The notes under the pieces: generated by a model
Told to the model about the DNA's origin: nothing
Databases searched by the model: none
Seen by the model: only the letters and a program-made list of their open reading frames with translations
Source of the DNA: Bacillota bacterium
GTDB taxonomy: Bacteria > Bacillota > Bacilli > Alicyclobacillales > SLC66
Direction of reading: 5' to 3'
DNA length: 64,000 bases
Assembly: GCA_021846285.1 (NCBI GenBank)
Contig: JAJZCB010000004.1
Span: forward strand, 1 to 64,000
Shown: positions 17,102-25,199 of the stretch, piece by piece
How the letters are laid out: each line of letters opens with the position of its first letter
How positions within the stretch are numbered: position 1 is the stretch's first letter
Made by a program: the position numbers and the translations under genes

Positions 17102-19390
17102 TCAGTACCCCATCCCAGGCTGCATGAGCTGATGTTGCCCCTGCGCCAGCGCGTCAACGCCATACACGACAGACACGGCAGCCTGGGCCACCGTCAGGCC
17201 GGAAGACGCGTCAAAGTTCCCATTGATCAGAGAAAGCAGACCCAGTGAGTAGCAGATCGCGACTGCCGCATACTCCGACTGGGGAATGGACGCCGCGTCT
17301 TTCGCGGGCAAGCGAAACGCCTGAGGATGTGCCAGGATCGCGCCATAACCCAGCGCCCGCGCCAGCACATCAGCCGCAAATCCACGAGACGCGGGACGGT
17401 TTGGCTGAAACAACGGACCCGCGGGTAGAATGCCGCTCTCATAGGCAGACAGGATCGCCGAGAATGCCGGCGAGCGCGAAGACACGTCAGCCATGGAACC
17501 CTGAATTTTACTGGAGGAGTAGATCAAAGGCTGTGGACCACCCTGACCGATATTGAGCGCTCCAGTCACAAGCTGAATAAATTGCGAACGAGTCATGACG
17601 CGGTTTGGATGTACGTCGCCGGCAGCGCTCACCGTGAGCAGACCATGGTTGACAAGGAGTCGAATCTCAGGCGCCGCAGACGAATTGCCGATGTCCCTGA
17701 TCACCCCGGCATATACGGATGGAGTCTGTCCACCGAGCATCTTCCCGGTCAACGCGTCCACCATGCCGCCGTTCGCATACTGACCCAGGGGCGCGTAGAC
17801 CAGCACGACGTGAGCGGGCGGGTACTGTTTCGGCTTTTGCCCCGGAGGTTGTCCCGGTGTATTGTTTTGCGGCGGACTTGTCTGCAGATACATCAGTTGC
17901 AACGGCTCCGCCTGCAGCCACGTCCGCTTGGCTGCAGTCAGTGAGATCGCCTTGGACGGCGACGGAAACGGCCCGGTTTCACCCTGCTGGAGTGGGGAAT
18001 AGAAATTGCTGACCTGGCCAGTGATGGCATTGGCGGAGATATTGCCCGCGTTCGCCCCATCCGGAAGTCCGTTGATCAGGAATTGCAATGAGTAACTCTG
18101 CACCACACTGGCAGGAAGTTTCTTGAAAGCAAAGGCAGTGACCGAGATAGCGCCTGTATCTTGCGGAAACAGGCGTTCCAGAAACTGCTTGACCACGGCT
18201 GTCATGTGCGCCTGAGAATACCTTGCCTTGCCGGTGTACGGTCCGTTGCCCATGTAGGAGTTTTGCAAGAATCCGTATGTCGCGTCCACTTGCGCGTTGT
18301 ATTGTGACGTTTTGGCCTTGTCAGTCCACGTAAAGCTCCAGTTTACGTCGCCGTTGGGGAGAGTTCGGTTTTGGATTTGAGACGTCAAGCTGAAACCTGC
18401 CGGAATGTGTTCCACACGGGTGGCATAGGCGAGGGACTGCGCCTGTGTCCAATTGACTTTGTGCGTCAAAAATGGCGCCTGCGGACCACCGGGAACCAGC
18501 GGCGCAGGTTGTTTTGCGGGAGTGAGTGGATGCGCGACTCCATTGGCGTCGATGACTTTCCCTGTCTGCGCGTCAATGACCGGAATGCCGACGCCGTTTC
18601 CTTGATTGATGAACTGTCCGCCGACCCAAAACTGCGGATACGGCGCCATTGGCAACGAGTAGGCGAGCACAATCGCTGGGCCACTGGACGCCTGCCAGTC
18701 GTTTTGATAGGACAGTTCCAGCGGCAAACCGTCCGCGTAAGCCGTGTTGGCCTGCGTGAGCGACAGCGCTGGGTGAGCGGACGGGAATTTCACGGTCGAC
18801 CATGTCTCGTTGACGCTTGTGAGATGCCCGTTTTGGTCGATGGTAACGGCAATACCGTTAAATGGCGCCTGCACTCCGCCGACCATGCGAACGAAGTTGA
18901 AATTATACTGGACCGCCTGTGTGAGCGGCCCCATCTGCGGTGACAGGGGTTGAATCTGAACCTGGGAGTACAGATTGGGGTACAGTTTCTTGACCCATGC
19001 TATGGCCTTGGCTTTTGCCTGGCTCTCTGACACAGGCAACGGGTACACGAACGTATTTTGCAGCGATGAACGGTTGTAGTTGAGAATCGCCCCCGTCGTC
19101 GCGTCCACCGTAACATTGATGAACTGTTGCTGCTGTGTAGGGGTCGTGAAGCCATACGTGAGCCCATACGAGACCGGGTTACCCTGTCCTCCGGAATCGT
19201 ACGACTCCTGGGTTATCTTGTAATAGGATGGAATGTTGAACGTGTGCACGGCAATTTGCTCTGCCTGTGTGAGTGTCACCGTTGCTCGCGCAGCAGCACC
19301 GTTCGGCGATGCGGCCAACGTTGCCGTCGCCGGCGCCATCGCCAGCAGCAGCGAGGCAGCCATGGGCCACGCACGTTTCCTTTGAATCAT
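17102..19390 (-). CDS. YcdB/YcdC-domain surface protein with SLH region
   Basis: Large secreted protein (762 aa) with an N-terminal signal peptide (MIQRKRAWPMAASLLLAMAP, then A-T-L-A-A). Residues about 30-480 contain repeated PepSY/YcdB-like units, with segments of the type 'V-D-A-T-T-G-A-I-L-N-Y'. A Pro-Gln-rich linker follows (near P-G-Q-P-P-G-Q-K-P-K). The C-terminal 170 residues carry S-layer-homology-like motifs (e.g. V-N-H-G-L-L-T-V ... M-T-R-S-Q-F-I-Q-L-V) for cell-wall anchoring. Start ATG 19390 follows GGAGGAGG. Function is not known; a wall-attached protease-inhibitor or surface role is usual for the family. Confidence 0.75.
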   Translation of the reverse strand: MIQRKRAWPMAASLLLAMAPATATLAASPNGAAARATVTLTQAEQIAVHTFNIPSYYKITQESYDSGGQGNPVSYGLTYGFTTPTQQQQFINVTVDATTGAILNYNRSSLQNTFVYPLPVSESQAKAKAIAWVKKLYPNLYSQVQIQPLSPQMGPLTQAVQYNFNFVRMVGGVQAPFNGIAVTIDQNGHLTSVNETWSTVKFPSAHPALSLTQANTAYADGLPLELSYQNDWQASSGPAIVLAYSLPMAPYPQFWVGGQFINQGNGVGIPVIDAQTGKVIDANGVAHPLTPAKQPAPLVPGGPQAPFLTHKVNWTQAQSLAYATRVEHIPAGFSLTSQIQNRTLPNGDVNWSFTWTDKAKTSQYNAQVDATYGFLQNSYMGNGPYTGKARYSQAHMTAVVKQFLERLFPQDTGAISVTAFAFKKLPASVVQSYSLQFLINGLPDGANAGNISANAITGQVSNFYSPLQQGETGPFPSPSKAISLTAAKRTWLQAEPLQLMYLQTSPPQNNTPGQPPGQKPKQYPPAHVVLVYAPLGQYANGGMVDALTGKMLGGQTPSVYAGVIRDIGNSSAAPEIRLLVNHGLLTVSAAGDVHPNRVMTRSQFIQLVTGALNIGQGGPQPLIYSSSKIQGSMADVSSRSPAFSAILSAYESGILPAGPLFQPNRPASRGFAADVLARALGYGAILAHPQAFRLPAKDAASIPQSEYAAVAICYSLGLLSLINGNFDASSGLTVAQAAVSVVYGVDALAQGQHQLMQPGMGY

Positions 19391-19518
19391 GAGCGATGCC
19401 TCCTCCATGAGTTTCTCAATTGTGAGAAACAGTCGCCATATAGACGAATCAGCGTGAAAAAGGTTTCATCGCGAGAAGGATTGCCTCAATTCAAGCTCAG
19501 CGGCGATCGGCGCATCTC

Positions 19519-19606
19519 TCTATCCCGGAAAATCGCCGCAGGCGCATTTTCTTCCCGGTTGTTGGTGGCGCGAAGCGCCATGAAAGTCTATCCCGAAAAT
19601 GCCTTC
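19519..19606. repeat. Structured repeat with hairpins and short direct-repeat ends
   Basis: Starts CTATCCCGGAAAAT and ends CTATCCCGAAAATGCC, so short direct repeats flank it. Inside are two hairpins: GAAAAT-CGCC-GCA-GGCG-C-ATTTTC (same fold as at 4509-4532) and GGCGC-GAA-GCGCC. A related segment is at 28555-28674. Confidence 0.45.
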
Positions 19607-19613
19607 CCGGCCC

Positions 19614-19688
19614 GCCGGAACCGTATGCTGTGCCGCTTCTCAAACACGGCTGCGCCGAACTCGCCTCGGCACAGCATACGGTTCCGGC
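19614..19688. repeat. Palindromic repeat, copy A (22-bp stem)
   Basis: A perfect 22-bp inverted repeat (outer GCCGGAACC/GGTTCCGGC, inner TATGCTGTGCCG/CGGCACAGCATA) encloses 31 nt with a second small hairpin CGGC-TGC-GCCG. Two related copies are at 22325-22390 and 22405-22475. It lies between the surface protein gene and the thioredoxin-like gene and could be a terminator or REP-type element. Confidence 0.75.
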
Positions 19689-19736
19689 CAAGCAAGTTTT
19701 CATTCCTTCGATGGGGCCGCACAGCGCCAAGGGTGT

Positions 19737-20039
19737 CTAAGATCCTACAAACGCACGGACTTGAGGCTCGGGCCGGAAGCCAACGAGTTGATTGGCCACC
19801 TTCCCCTTCTTGAACAGGAGCAAAGTGGGCAATCCCATGACGCCATACGGCTGCGCAATGCCTGGATGTTTGTCCGTGTCCACATATAAGAACTGCACTC
19901 CGGTTGTCTCTTTTTCAACCTTTTCAACGACTGGACCCAGCCGCCTGCAATACGGTCACCAGTCAGCTGTAAAAAATGCCACGACCGAACCGCCGGCAGA
20001 CACGATTTGTTTAAATTCCGATTCATTCACGACCTTCAT
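19737..20039 (-). CDS. Thioredoxin-like protein with in-frame TGA at the active site (probable selenoprotein)
   Basis: Reading from ATG 20039 (AAAGGGG site 8 nt upstream) gives a complete 100-residue thioredoxin-fold protein. It begins MKVVNESEFKQIVSAGGSVV, has A-F-F-T-A-D-W before the active site, then F-L-Y-V-D-T-D-K-H-P, the cis-Pro loop M-G-L-P-T-L-L-L-F, and K-K-G-K-V. The only interruption is TGA at 19956-19958 (codon 28), exactly where the first Cys of W-C-P-Y-C should be: W-TGA-P-Y-C. The frame stays open for 72 codons after it to TAG at 19737. A SECIS-like hairpin follows the TGA (separate entry). The simplest reading is selenocysteine insertion giving W-U-P-Y-C, a cytoplasmic thiol/selenol oxidoreductase. 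The alternative is a single-base nonsense mutation of TGC or TGT. Confidence 0.75.
19928..19943 (-). promoter_or_regulatory. Candidate bacterial SECIS element
   Basis: Starting 12 nt after the in-frame TGA, the coding strand reads CGGCTG-GGTC-CAGTCG: a 6-bp stem (one G-U pair) closed by a GGUC loop, extendable by two G-U pairs. The loop begins 18 nt after TGA, the same distance and the same GGUC loop as in the E. coli fdhF SECIS (from memory of that element). It would bind SelB. Confidence 0.65.
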
Positions 20040-20083
20040 GACACGATCCCCTTTCAAGGCAAGTATGGAACTTTCCCTGTTCC

Positions 20084-20092
20084 AGTATATCA
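20084..20092 (-). promoter_or_regulatory. Extended -10 promoter of the thioredoxin-like gene
   Basis: Minus strand TGATATACT, an extended -10 (TGn plus TATACT), 45 bp before ATG 20039. The same TGATATAYTGG motif precedes two other genes (23168 and 24399). Confidence 0.45.
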
Positions 20093-20118
20093 CTTTTGGG
20101 GCATGCACTGCCCTTGCC

Positions 20119-20146
20119 CAGCGTGTGCGATGATCCGCACACGCTG
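20119..20146. terminator. 11-bp hairpin between two minus-strand genes
   Basis: CAGCGTGTGCG and CGCACACGCTG flank a 6-nt loop, 36 bp after the stop of the cupredoxin-like gene. No T tract follows, so it may be a processing or attenuating structure. Confidence 0.4.
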
Positions 20147-20182
20147 TTCTGTGGGAAGGTCGAGATGCGTCTGTCTACAGGG

Positions 20183-20965
20183 CTATTTGACCACGACCGT
20201 CATCTGTACATAGCTCATATCCTTCATCTGCACATGGTATGTTCCCGGCTTATTGAACGCGTACGTCCAGGATTGACCCATGCGGACAAGTGGCGATGTC
20301 GTTACGCCGCGAACCACAAAGTGGTCGGTTCCCATTCCATCAAACAAAAACTGCAAGCGTTGTCCTGTTTGCAGATGCACGATGCCGGGATTGAATTTCC
20401 CGTTTTTAACGACCACTTCCATTGCGCTGCTCGCCTGCATCATCGCAGGGGTCGTGATGACCCAGCCGACAGGAGCGCCGAGGTTGCCGTGCGTGAGCGT
20501 ATGACCCGCAATTTTCGGTTTTAGGGGATTCGCGAGAAGCTTGCCGGTGGGGGCCACATTCCAATATTCACTCTTCGCCGTAATCGCCGGATTCGTGAAT
20601 GAGACGACAACCGGTTTCTTGAATTTCCCGATCAACGTTCCTGTCTTCGTGTTCGTCACCTTGAACGCAAAGTCGATCAGCGCATTCTCTCCTTTGGGAG
20701 CCCTCATGGCAAACTGTTGAACCGGACCCTCAAGCAATTCAAATTGAACTTGCGAAGAAAATGCGCCTGCCGGCACATGAACGACAAGCTCCCCGTATTT
20801 GAGAGTCGCCGCATGGCCTGGACGGATTATTGTCGTCGCCGCCACTTTCGGAAACCCAAGATGTTGAAAATCAGGCGCGCTTGCAGCAAATACAGACCCC
20901 ACAGTCATAGCGAACGTTGCCGCTGACACCACCGTCGTTGCAGCGAATCTCTGCATCTTATTCAT
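20183..20965 (-). CDS. Secreted protein with C-terminal cupredoxin-like domain
   Basis: 260-residue exported protein. Signal peptide MNKMQRFAATTVVSAATFAM ending A-S-V-F-A-A-S-like. The middle (residues 35-165) is a beta-rich domain. The last 90 residues resemble a cupredoxin: V-V-V-K-N-G-K-F-N-P-G, G-T-D-H-F-V-V-R-G-V and N-K-P-G-T-Y-H-V-Q-M. The His of T-D-H and the His/Met near the end could bind copper, but the usual Cys ligand is missing, so metal binding is uncertain. A GGAGG-like site precedes ATG 20965. Its neighbour is the thioredoxin-like selenoprotein candidate, which might hint at redox or metal handling. Confidence 0.6.
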   Translation of the reverse strand: MNKMQRFAATTVVSAATFAMTVGSVFAASAPDFQHLGFPKVAATTIIRPGHAATLKYGELVVHVPAGAFSSQVQFELLEGPVQQFAMRAPKGENALIDFAFKVTNTKTGTLIGKFKKPVVVSFTNPAITAKSEYWNVAPTGKLLANPLKPKIAGHTLTHGNLGAPVGWVITTPAMMQASSAMEVVVKNGKFNPGIVHLQTGQRLQFLFDGMGTDHFVVRGVTTSPLVRMGQSWTYAFNKPGTYHVQMKDMSYVQMTVVVK

Positions 20966-21350
20966 CTATTGTGACCTCCTTGTATGTCGTTCAACTGATA
21001 TAACGAAGGAAAGTCACTATTGGTTTTTATAAATCTGTTTGCCCTATGTATGGCGATTGGCAATAGCGGGGACATCTGTTGAACTCTCGGAGTTGATCAT
21101 GAGGAGAAAAGCTACATGCCCTTACATTGGGTGGAGCGGGGAGTCTCCCCCAATGTAAGAGCAAGACCAATTTCAGGTAACCTCGATGATGTGACTCGAC
21201 TATAACGCCGCACTCTTGAAAATACCTTAAATCTATCCATCGGCTTATGTCGTATTACTGAACTGATCATCGTCGTGTGATTTTGCTCTCCCCTCTTTAA
21301 AGGGCATTTCAAGAAAGCTCCCTCAGAATTCCAGGCAGGGGTTAGGTCAC
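20966..21350. other. Divergent intergenic region with an inverted repeat
   Basis: 385 bp between divergent secreted-protein genes. It holds an 11-bp inverted repeat, CTTACATTGGG at 21121-21131 and CCCAATGTAAG at 21149-21159, with a GC-rich loop that can form a second stem. No coding signal was seen. Confidence 0.5.
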
Positions 21351-21368
21351 ATGAAAGGAGTGGGGACT

Positions 21369-22298
21369 TTGAAACAAGCACACAAGCTTTGGGCGACGGG
21401 AGCAGTGGCGGCGGTGATCGCGGTCAGCCCTCTGACCGCAGGGTTCGCATTCGCTGATACCACAGCGAACAGCGCATTCACCGTTTCTTACGAACATAAC
21501 GTCGGCATCGAATCGGGATTGATGCAACAGGCACAGACTGGCATGACCACCAGCGCGACTGCGCAGGAACAGGCGGCGCAGACTGCAGTGCAAATGGTGG
21601 CTGCGCAAGTGACGGCTCTCTACGGCGCAGAGCAGGCTCTTGCGGGAAGCGCGTCCACTTTGACAACCATCAATACCGCCAGCAACCCGCGCATCTCCGG
21701 TTCAATCGCATACATGTCCCGCCAGCGCGCAAATTTGCTCAATGCGGCGGATCGCGCCTGGCAACAGATGCGTCTCTTCAAGCGTCGTCACAATCGGGCC
21801 AAATACAAAAAAGCAGTCCACGCGCGCGCCGTGCTGGAGTCCAGGCTGGGAGTCCTCAACCGTGAAATTATTAAAGCCAAAGATCAATTGACAGCCACTT
21901 CTTGGAACGGTCATCCGTATGATTACGCACTGTCAAGCCTGCAACACACGATTTTGCAGCTACAACAGGCGCAAATTCACTATACCCGCACGTGGATCGC
22001 TCTTGAGCAGGCCGCATCCACCAGCACTCCGCCAGCTTCGAGTTCCGCGCCGACGCCAGGGTCCGTGAGTATCGCGGAGCCGTCAGGCATGCCGTTAGTC
22101 GCGCCGACTTCGATTGTGGCCGTATTCTCAATGAACGGTTCCGCCGTGCAACAGGTAGCGGTGCCTGTCACGGACTTCACCAACGGCATTGTGACGTTTG
22201 CCGCGCCGAGCGGTCTCGCCGCTGGAACGTATACGGTGACGGTCACCTTCACGGTGAACGGCGCCACGTACAGTTCGACGGGTTCGTACACAGTCTGA
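21369..22298 (+). CDS. Secreted hypothetical protein with helical core and beta tail
   Basis: Exported protein of about 309 residues. TTG 21369 preceded by AAAGGAG (8 nt) gives a classic signal peptide, MKQAHKLWATGAVAAVIAVS ending A-F-A-D; an ATG at 21351 would add six residues. Residues about 50-220 are Ala/Gln-rich, predicted alpha-helical and probably coiled coil. A Thr-Ser-Pro linker follows, then an Ig-like beta domain with T-Y-T-V-T-V-T-F-T-V-N-G-A-T-Y. Function unknown; a cell-surface or spore-coat structural role is possible. Confidence 0.6.
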   Translation: MKQAHKLWATGAVAAVIAVSPLTAGFAFADTTANSAFTVSYEHNVGIESGLMQQAQTGMTTSATAQEQAAQTAVQMVAAQVTALYGAEQALAGSASTLTTINTASNPRISGSIAYMSRQRANLLNAADRAWQQMRLFKRRHNRAKYKKAVHARAVLESRLGVLNREIIKAKDQLTATSWNGHPYDYALSSLQHTILQLQQAQIHYTRTWIALEQAASTSTPPASSSAPTPGSVSIAEPSGMPLVAPTSIVAVFSMNGSAVQQVAVPVTDFTNGIVTFAAPSGLAAGTYTVTVTFTVNGATYSSTGSYTV

Positions 22299-22324
22299 TA
22301 TTGACAGGACGCAGGTACAGCCGG

Positions 22325-22390
22325 GATCATATGCTGTGCCCCTGCTCAAACACGGCTACGCCGAACTCGCGACGGGCGCAGCATACGATC
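22325..22390. repeat. Palindromic repeat, copy B
   Basis: A 17-bp stem (GATCATATGCTGTGCCC and its partner, one mismatch and one wobble) around an inner hairpin CGGC-TAC-GCCG. It begins 27 bp after the stop of the upstream plus-strand gene. Confidence 0.7.
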
Positions 22391-22404
22391 ATCCCTGCCA
22401 GCCG

Positions 22405-22475
22405 GATTCATCATATGCTGCGCCCCTGCTCAGACACGGTTGCGCCGAACTCGCGACGGGCGCAGCATATGAATC
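22405..22475. repeat. Palindromic repeat, copy C
   Basis: A 14-bp perfect stem (CATATGCTGCGCCC / GGGCGCAGCATATG), flanked by GGATT and AATCC, with inner hairpin CGGT-TGC-GCCG. In tandem with copy B. Base changes between copies keep the pairing. Confidence 0.7.
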
Positions 22476-22502
22476 CTTACGGGCAGAATTTGAAACGAAA
22501 GG

Positions 22503-23147
22503 TCACAGCAGCGAATCGCAGAATGTCTTGCACAGATGCGTGACGCGATGCAAAATGTCCAGGGATGCTGTAATGTCACCTTCGATCTCCAGACTATGGT
22601 CGCCGCCCGCCACAACCTCCAGCTTGACATTAGAAAATCCAGAGATCTGTTCGACATCCGCTGCGCCAAACAGCGGATCACGGTCTCCAACGATTACGAT
22701 TGCATTCTCCGCCTGCCGAATGAACGAAATGGTTGCGCGCAACGGAGTCAAAAAAATGTGATTTTTAACGGGAAGAACCAGTCTCTCTGACACTTCGCAC
22801 AAAATCGCCGTTCCCATACTCTTGCCGATAAAGACACAGCGCTTGTATTGATCTGGAGGCGCCAGTCGCTCCAATGCGCCAGCCACTTCGTCGACGATTG
22901 CCGGAAAATCCCCGGAAACAATGGAAGAGCGGTTGGACTGAAACCCGTACTCCACTCCCAACACATCACACCCGGCCTCCAGTGCTGCCAGCTCTGCATA
23001 ATGCAGCAACGGCGCATCCAGGGTATATCCCTGCCCCGGGAGTAAGATGGCCAATTGTTCGTTGCCGCCTGCGCGTTTGGCCAACGAGTACCTAGCTGGT
23101 CGACCCCACCGCGATTGCACTTCATGATTCGAGTATTCTATCGGCAC
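22503..23147 (-). CDS. Alpha/beta hydrolase family protein
   Basis: 214-residue cytoplasmic protein with the alpha/beta hydrolase fold: L-A-I-L-L-P-G-Q-G-Y-T oxyanion loop, nucleophile elbow F-I-G-K-S-M-G-T-A, acidic turn V-G-D-R-D-P-L-F-G, and catalytic His in A-G-G-D-H-S-L-E. The substrate is unknown. Start GTG 23147 follows GGGAGGTG with 7-nt spacing; a longer frame to 23255 runs through the promoter and is unlikely. It is a single-gene unit with its own promoter at 23168. Confidence 0.8.
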   Translation of the reverse strand: MPIEYSNHEVQSRWGRPARYSLAKRAGGNEQLAILLPGQGYTLDAPLLHYAELAALEAGCDVLGVEYGFQSNRSSIVSGDFPAIVDEVAGALERLAPPDQYKRCVFIGKSMGTAILCEVSERLVLPVKNHIFLTPLRATISFIRQAENAIVIVGDRDPLFGAADVEQISGFSNVKLEVVAGGDHSLEIEGDITASLDILHRVTHLCKTFCDSLL

Positions 23148-23167
23148 TCGGACACCTCCCGTTTCCC

Positions 23168-23176
23168 AATATATCA
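23168..23176 (-). promoter_or_regulatory. Extended -10 promoter of the hydrolase gene
   Basis: Minus strand TGATATATT 21 bp before the GTG start, implying a short leader. The surrounding TTGTGTGATATATTGG is shared with the promoter at 24399. Confidence 0.45.
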
Positions 23177-23297
23177 CACAACCCGCCGTGGTCACAGCAA
23201 CTCTGATCGCATTACCTTCCCCATGAAATACGTTTGAGCGGCCGGCCATCATCATGCTCGCAGAGGAGATGCATGCGCTTATCAGCGGACCCTCTTC

Positions 23298-24350
23298 TTA
23301 AAGGATTTTGCACATGAGGAGATCATCCACATACACCCCATTCAGAAAGAACTCCCTTCGCAATCGTCCTTCCTCCATATAGCCGAGTCGGCGGTACAGA
23401 GAGACGGCGCCCGGATTCGAGGACAGCACTCGAAGCGCAACCTTGGTCTTGCCCTGTGCGCGCGCCTCTGCCTCGGCCGCTCGCAGCAAGGCGGTTGCAA
23501 TACCCCTGCGCTGATACCTGGGATGCACGGCGATATCCAGCATCAACACGTGCTGCTGACTGGGCAATGAAGGGGTGTTGACTCCCGCGTATCCGCAGAC
23601 CTGCCCATCCAGAACTGCCACAAGCCCCCGCCAATGTTGACGGTACATCCGATACTTCTCCAACGGTTCGGGCGGCGCCGGCGCTGGTGAATTGATCGGC
23701 GCCCAAGTCAGCAGGTCAACGTCCCGAATGCTTTCCAGGTCTTCATCCGTGCGTGCCCGAATCAGGAGGTGCGGGTGATCCACAGCGCGGTCACGCTGCA
23801 GGCCGATCCGCGATTCGCCATACCACTCCTGGTCCAGCATGCCAAAAATCAGAGTATCCCGCCACCCATCCCGGACTCGGCGTTCGTCGCGCACCCACCC
23901 TTCCTGCGTCATCCCAATCCGGCGCAGCACACTCGCGGACGCGTGGTTGCGGGGATCGCAGGTTGCAAATATGCGGTGGACATCGAGGTTCGCAAACCCG
24001 AAGCGCAGGAGCCCCTGCGCCGCCTCCTGCGCAAATCCTCGACCCCAATGCTCGGGGTGCAGGACGTATCCAATCTCTGCGGTGCGAAAACGCTGTCCCC
24101 GTACATGCAACTCGATCGCACCCATCAACAGATCACTGCCCAGTCCGACGATGGCTAACGCATATCGACGTCGGGGTACCTGCCTGGCCGCCTTTATGGC
24201 TTCCTGGACATAATCTTTCGTCTCCGTCTCCGTGTTGGGTCCCCATTGCTGATATCGACACACATCATCAAGCGCTGCGTATCGATGAACTGCTGTCCAA
24301 TCCTCCGAGACAAATTCCCGGAGGACCAGCCGTGGCGTGTGTATGATCAC
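23298..24350 (-). CDS. Tandem GNAT N-acetyltransferase
   Basis: Two GNAT domains in one chain. Residues about 1-170 resemble RimJ-type enzymes (I-I-H-T-P-R-L-V-L-R-E-F, then H-P-E-H-W-G-R-G-F-A-Q-E-A and N-H-A-S-A-S-V-L-R-R-I-G-M). Residues about 195-350 are a second GNAT with L-D-I-A-V-H-P-R-Y-Q-R-R-G-I-A-T-A and N-P-G-A-V-S-L-Y-R-R-L-G-Y. Both acetyl-CoA-binding loops look intact. Start GTG 24350 follows GAGAGGG (8 nt). The substrates (protein N-termini, a toxin or small amine) are unknown. Confidence 0.82.
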   Translation of the reverse strand: MIIHTPRLVLREFVSEDWTAVHRYAALDDVCRYQQWGPNTETETKDYVQEAIKAARQVPRRRYALAIVGLGSDLLMGAIELHVRGQRFRTAEIGYVLHPEHWGRGFAQEAAQGLLRFGFANLDVHRIFATCDPRNHASASVLRRIGMTQEGWVRDERRVRDGWRDTLIFGMLDQEWYGESRIGLQRDRAVDHPHLLIRARTDEDLESIRDVDLLTWAPINSPAPAPPEPLEKYRMYRQHWRGLVAVLDGQVCGYAGVNTPSLPSQQHVLMLDIAVHPRYQRRGIATALLRAAEAEARAQGKTKVALRVLSSNPGAVSLYRRLGYMEEGRLRREFFLNGVYVDDLLMCKIL

Positions 24351-24398
24351 CTCACGCACCCTCTCGTATCGTACGACTGCCGCCACTGCCAACTTTCC

Positions 24399-24407
24399 AA
24401 TATATCA
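24399..24407 (-). promoter_or_regulatory. Extended -10 promoter of the tandem GNAT gene
   Basis: Minus strand TGATATATT about 50 bp before the GTG start; a TTGACA lies only 10 nt upstream, too close to serve as its -35. Confidence 0.4.
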
Positions 24408-24518
24408 CACACAATGTCAAGGTTGCAGGAGTTCTGCAATTCCATCCCCACTCCGCGCCGACGGCGGCATGCATCCTCGTCAGAGTCTGATACCTGTAGA
24501 CCAGTGTGCCTCCATATA

Positions 24519-25199
24519 TTACTCAGATGGACTGCTTGCGGCCGATGTGGCGCCAAAGCCATCGATGCCTTGAGAAAAAGCTTCGAAAATAAGGGCCCCC
24601 ATCAATGCGCCTGCGTCCTCGTGACCAACTGATCGTTCGAAGTACCGACCTGCACGCCCTTGTTTCGCTTGCAGATGGATTGTATTTCGGAATCCTTCCC
24701 AAGCCGCAGCCCGTGCAAAATGACAGGCCTGCGCAAGTGAATCCCCCTGCTTCGCGGCCGCGTCCAATGCGTCTGCTCCCGCACTCAGGGCATCAAGAAT
24801 CGTTTTGTCTCCCATCCGGGCATGCCCCAACAAACTGATCGTGTCCACCATCGTCCGGCAGGAAGCGGCCAGATTCTCAAGGTTCAACTCCGGAACATCT
24901 TTCACACGATTTCCCGCTTTCAAGAATCCCCATCCCAGCAAAGTCCCCAGTGTCGACGGCGCCGCACTGGCAAGCGTCGTTCCCGCCAGCGCCAAAACGC
25001 TGCCGGGAGTCTCCTTGGCCGAATCCACCTGTTCAAGTGTTTTCCTGATTGCCCCGAAGCCTTTGCCCATGGATATGCCCAGATCGCCGTCTCCAAGGAT
25101 CGCGTCCAGGGAACCCAACTCGTCCGTCGCCTGGTTCACCAAATCAGCCAGCCTGTGCATAATGGCAATCGTCTGTTCGACGGAGAGTTTCGTAATCAT
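24519..25199 (-). CDS. dhaL: DhaL-type kinase subunit (dihydroxyacetone kinase family)
   Basis: ATP-binding subunit of a dihydroxyacetone-kinase-type enzyme. The ADP/Mg site shows ILGDGDLGISMGKGF (Leu where His is common), plus P-S-T-L-G-T-L-L-G-W-G-F, L-G-H-A-R-M-G-D-K-T and a C-terminal S-V-G-H-E-D-A-G-A. The length of 226 aa is slightly above the usual 210. Start ATG 25199 overlaps the DhaK stop (ATGA). No DhaM phosphotransferase gene is linked, so it probably uses ATP directly. Its ketose substrate in this locus is uncertain: dihydroxyacetone or a four-carbon ketose. Confidence 0.85.
   Translation of the reverse strand: MITKLSVEQTIAIMHRLADLVNQATDELGSLDAILGDGDLGISMGKGFGAIRKTLEQVDSAKETPGSVLALAGTTLASAAPSTLGTLLGWGFLKAGNRVKDVPELNLENLAASCRTMVDTISLLGHARMGDKTILDALSAGADALDAAAKQGDSLAQACHFARAAAWEGFRNTIHLQAKQGRAGRYFERSVGHEDAGALMGALIFEAFSQGIDGFGATSAASSPSE

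Noticed and set aside
19745-20026. Minus-strand frame of 93 aa over the thioredoxin-like gene
   Set aside because: It is out of frame with the thioredoxin motifs; the real frame is one base off and contains the TGA.
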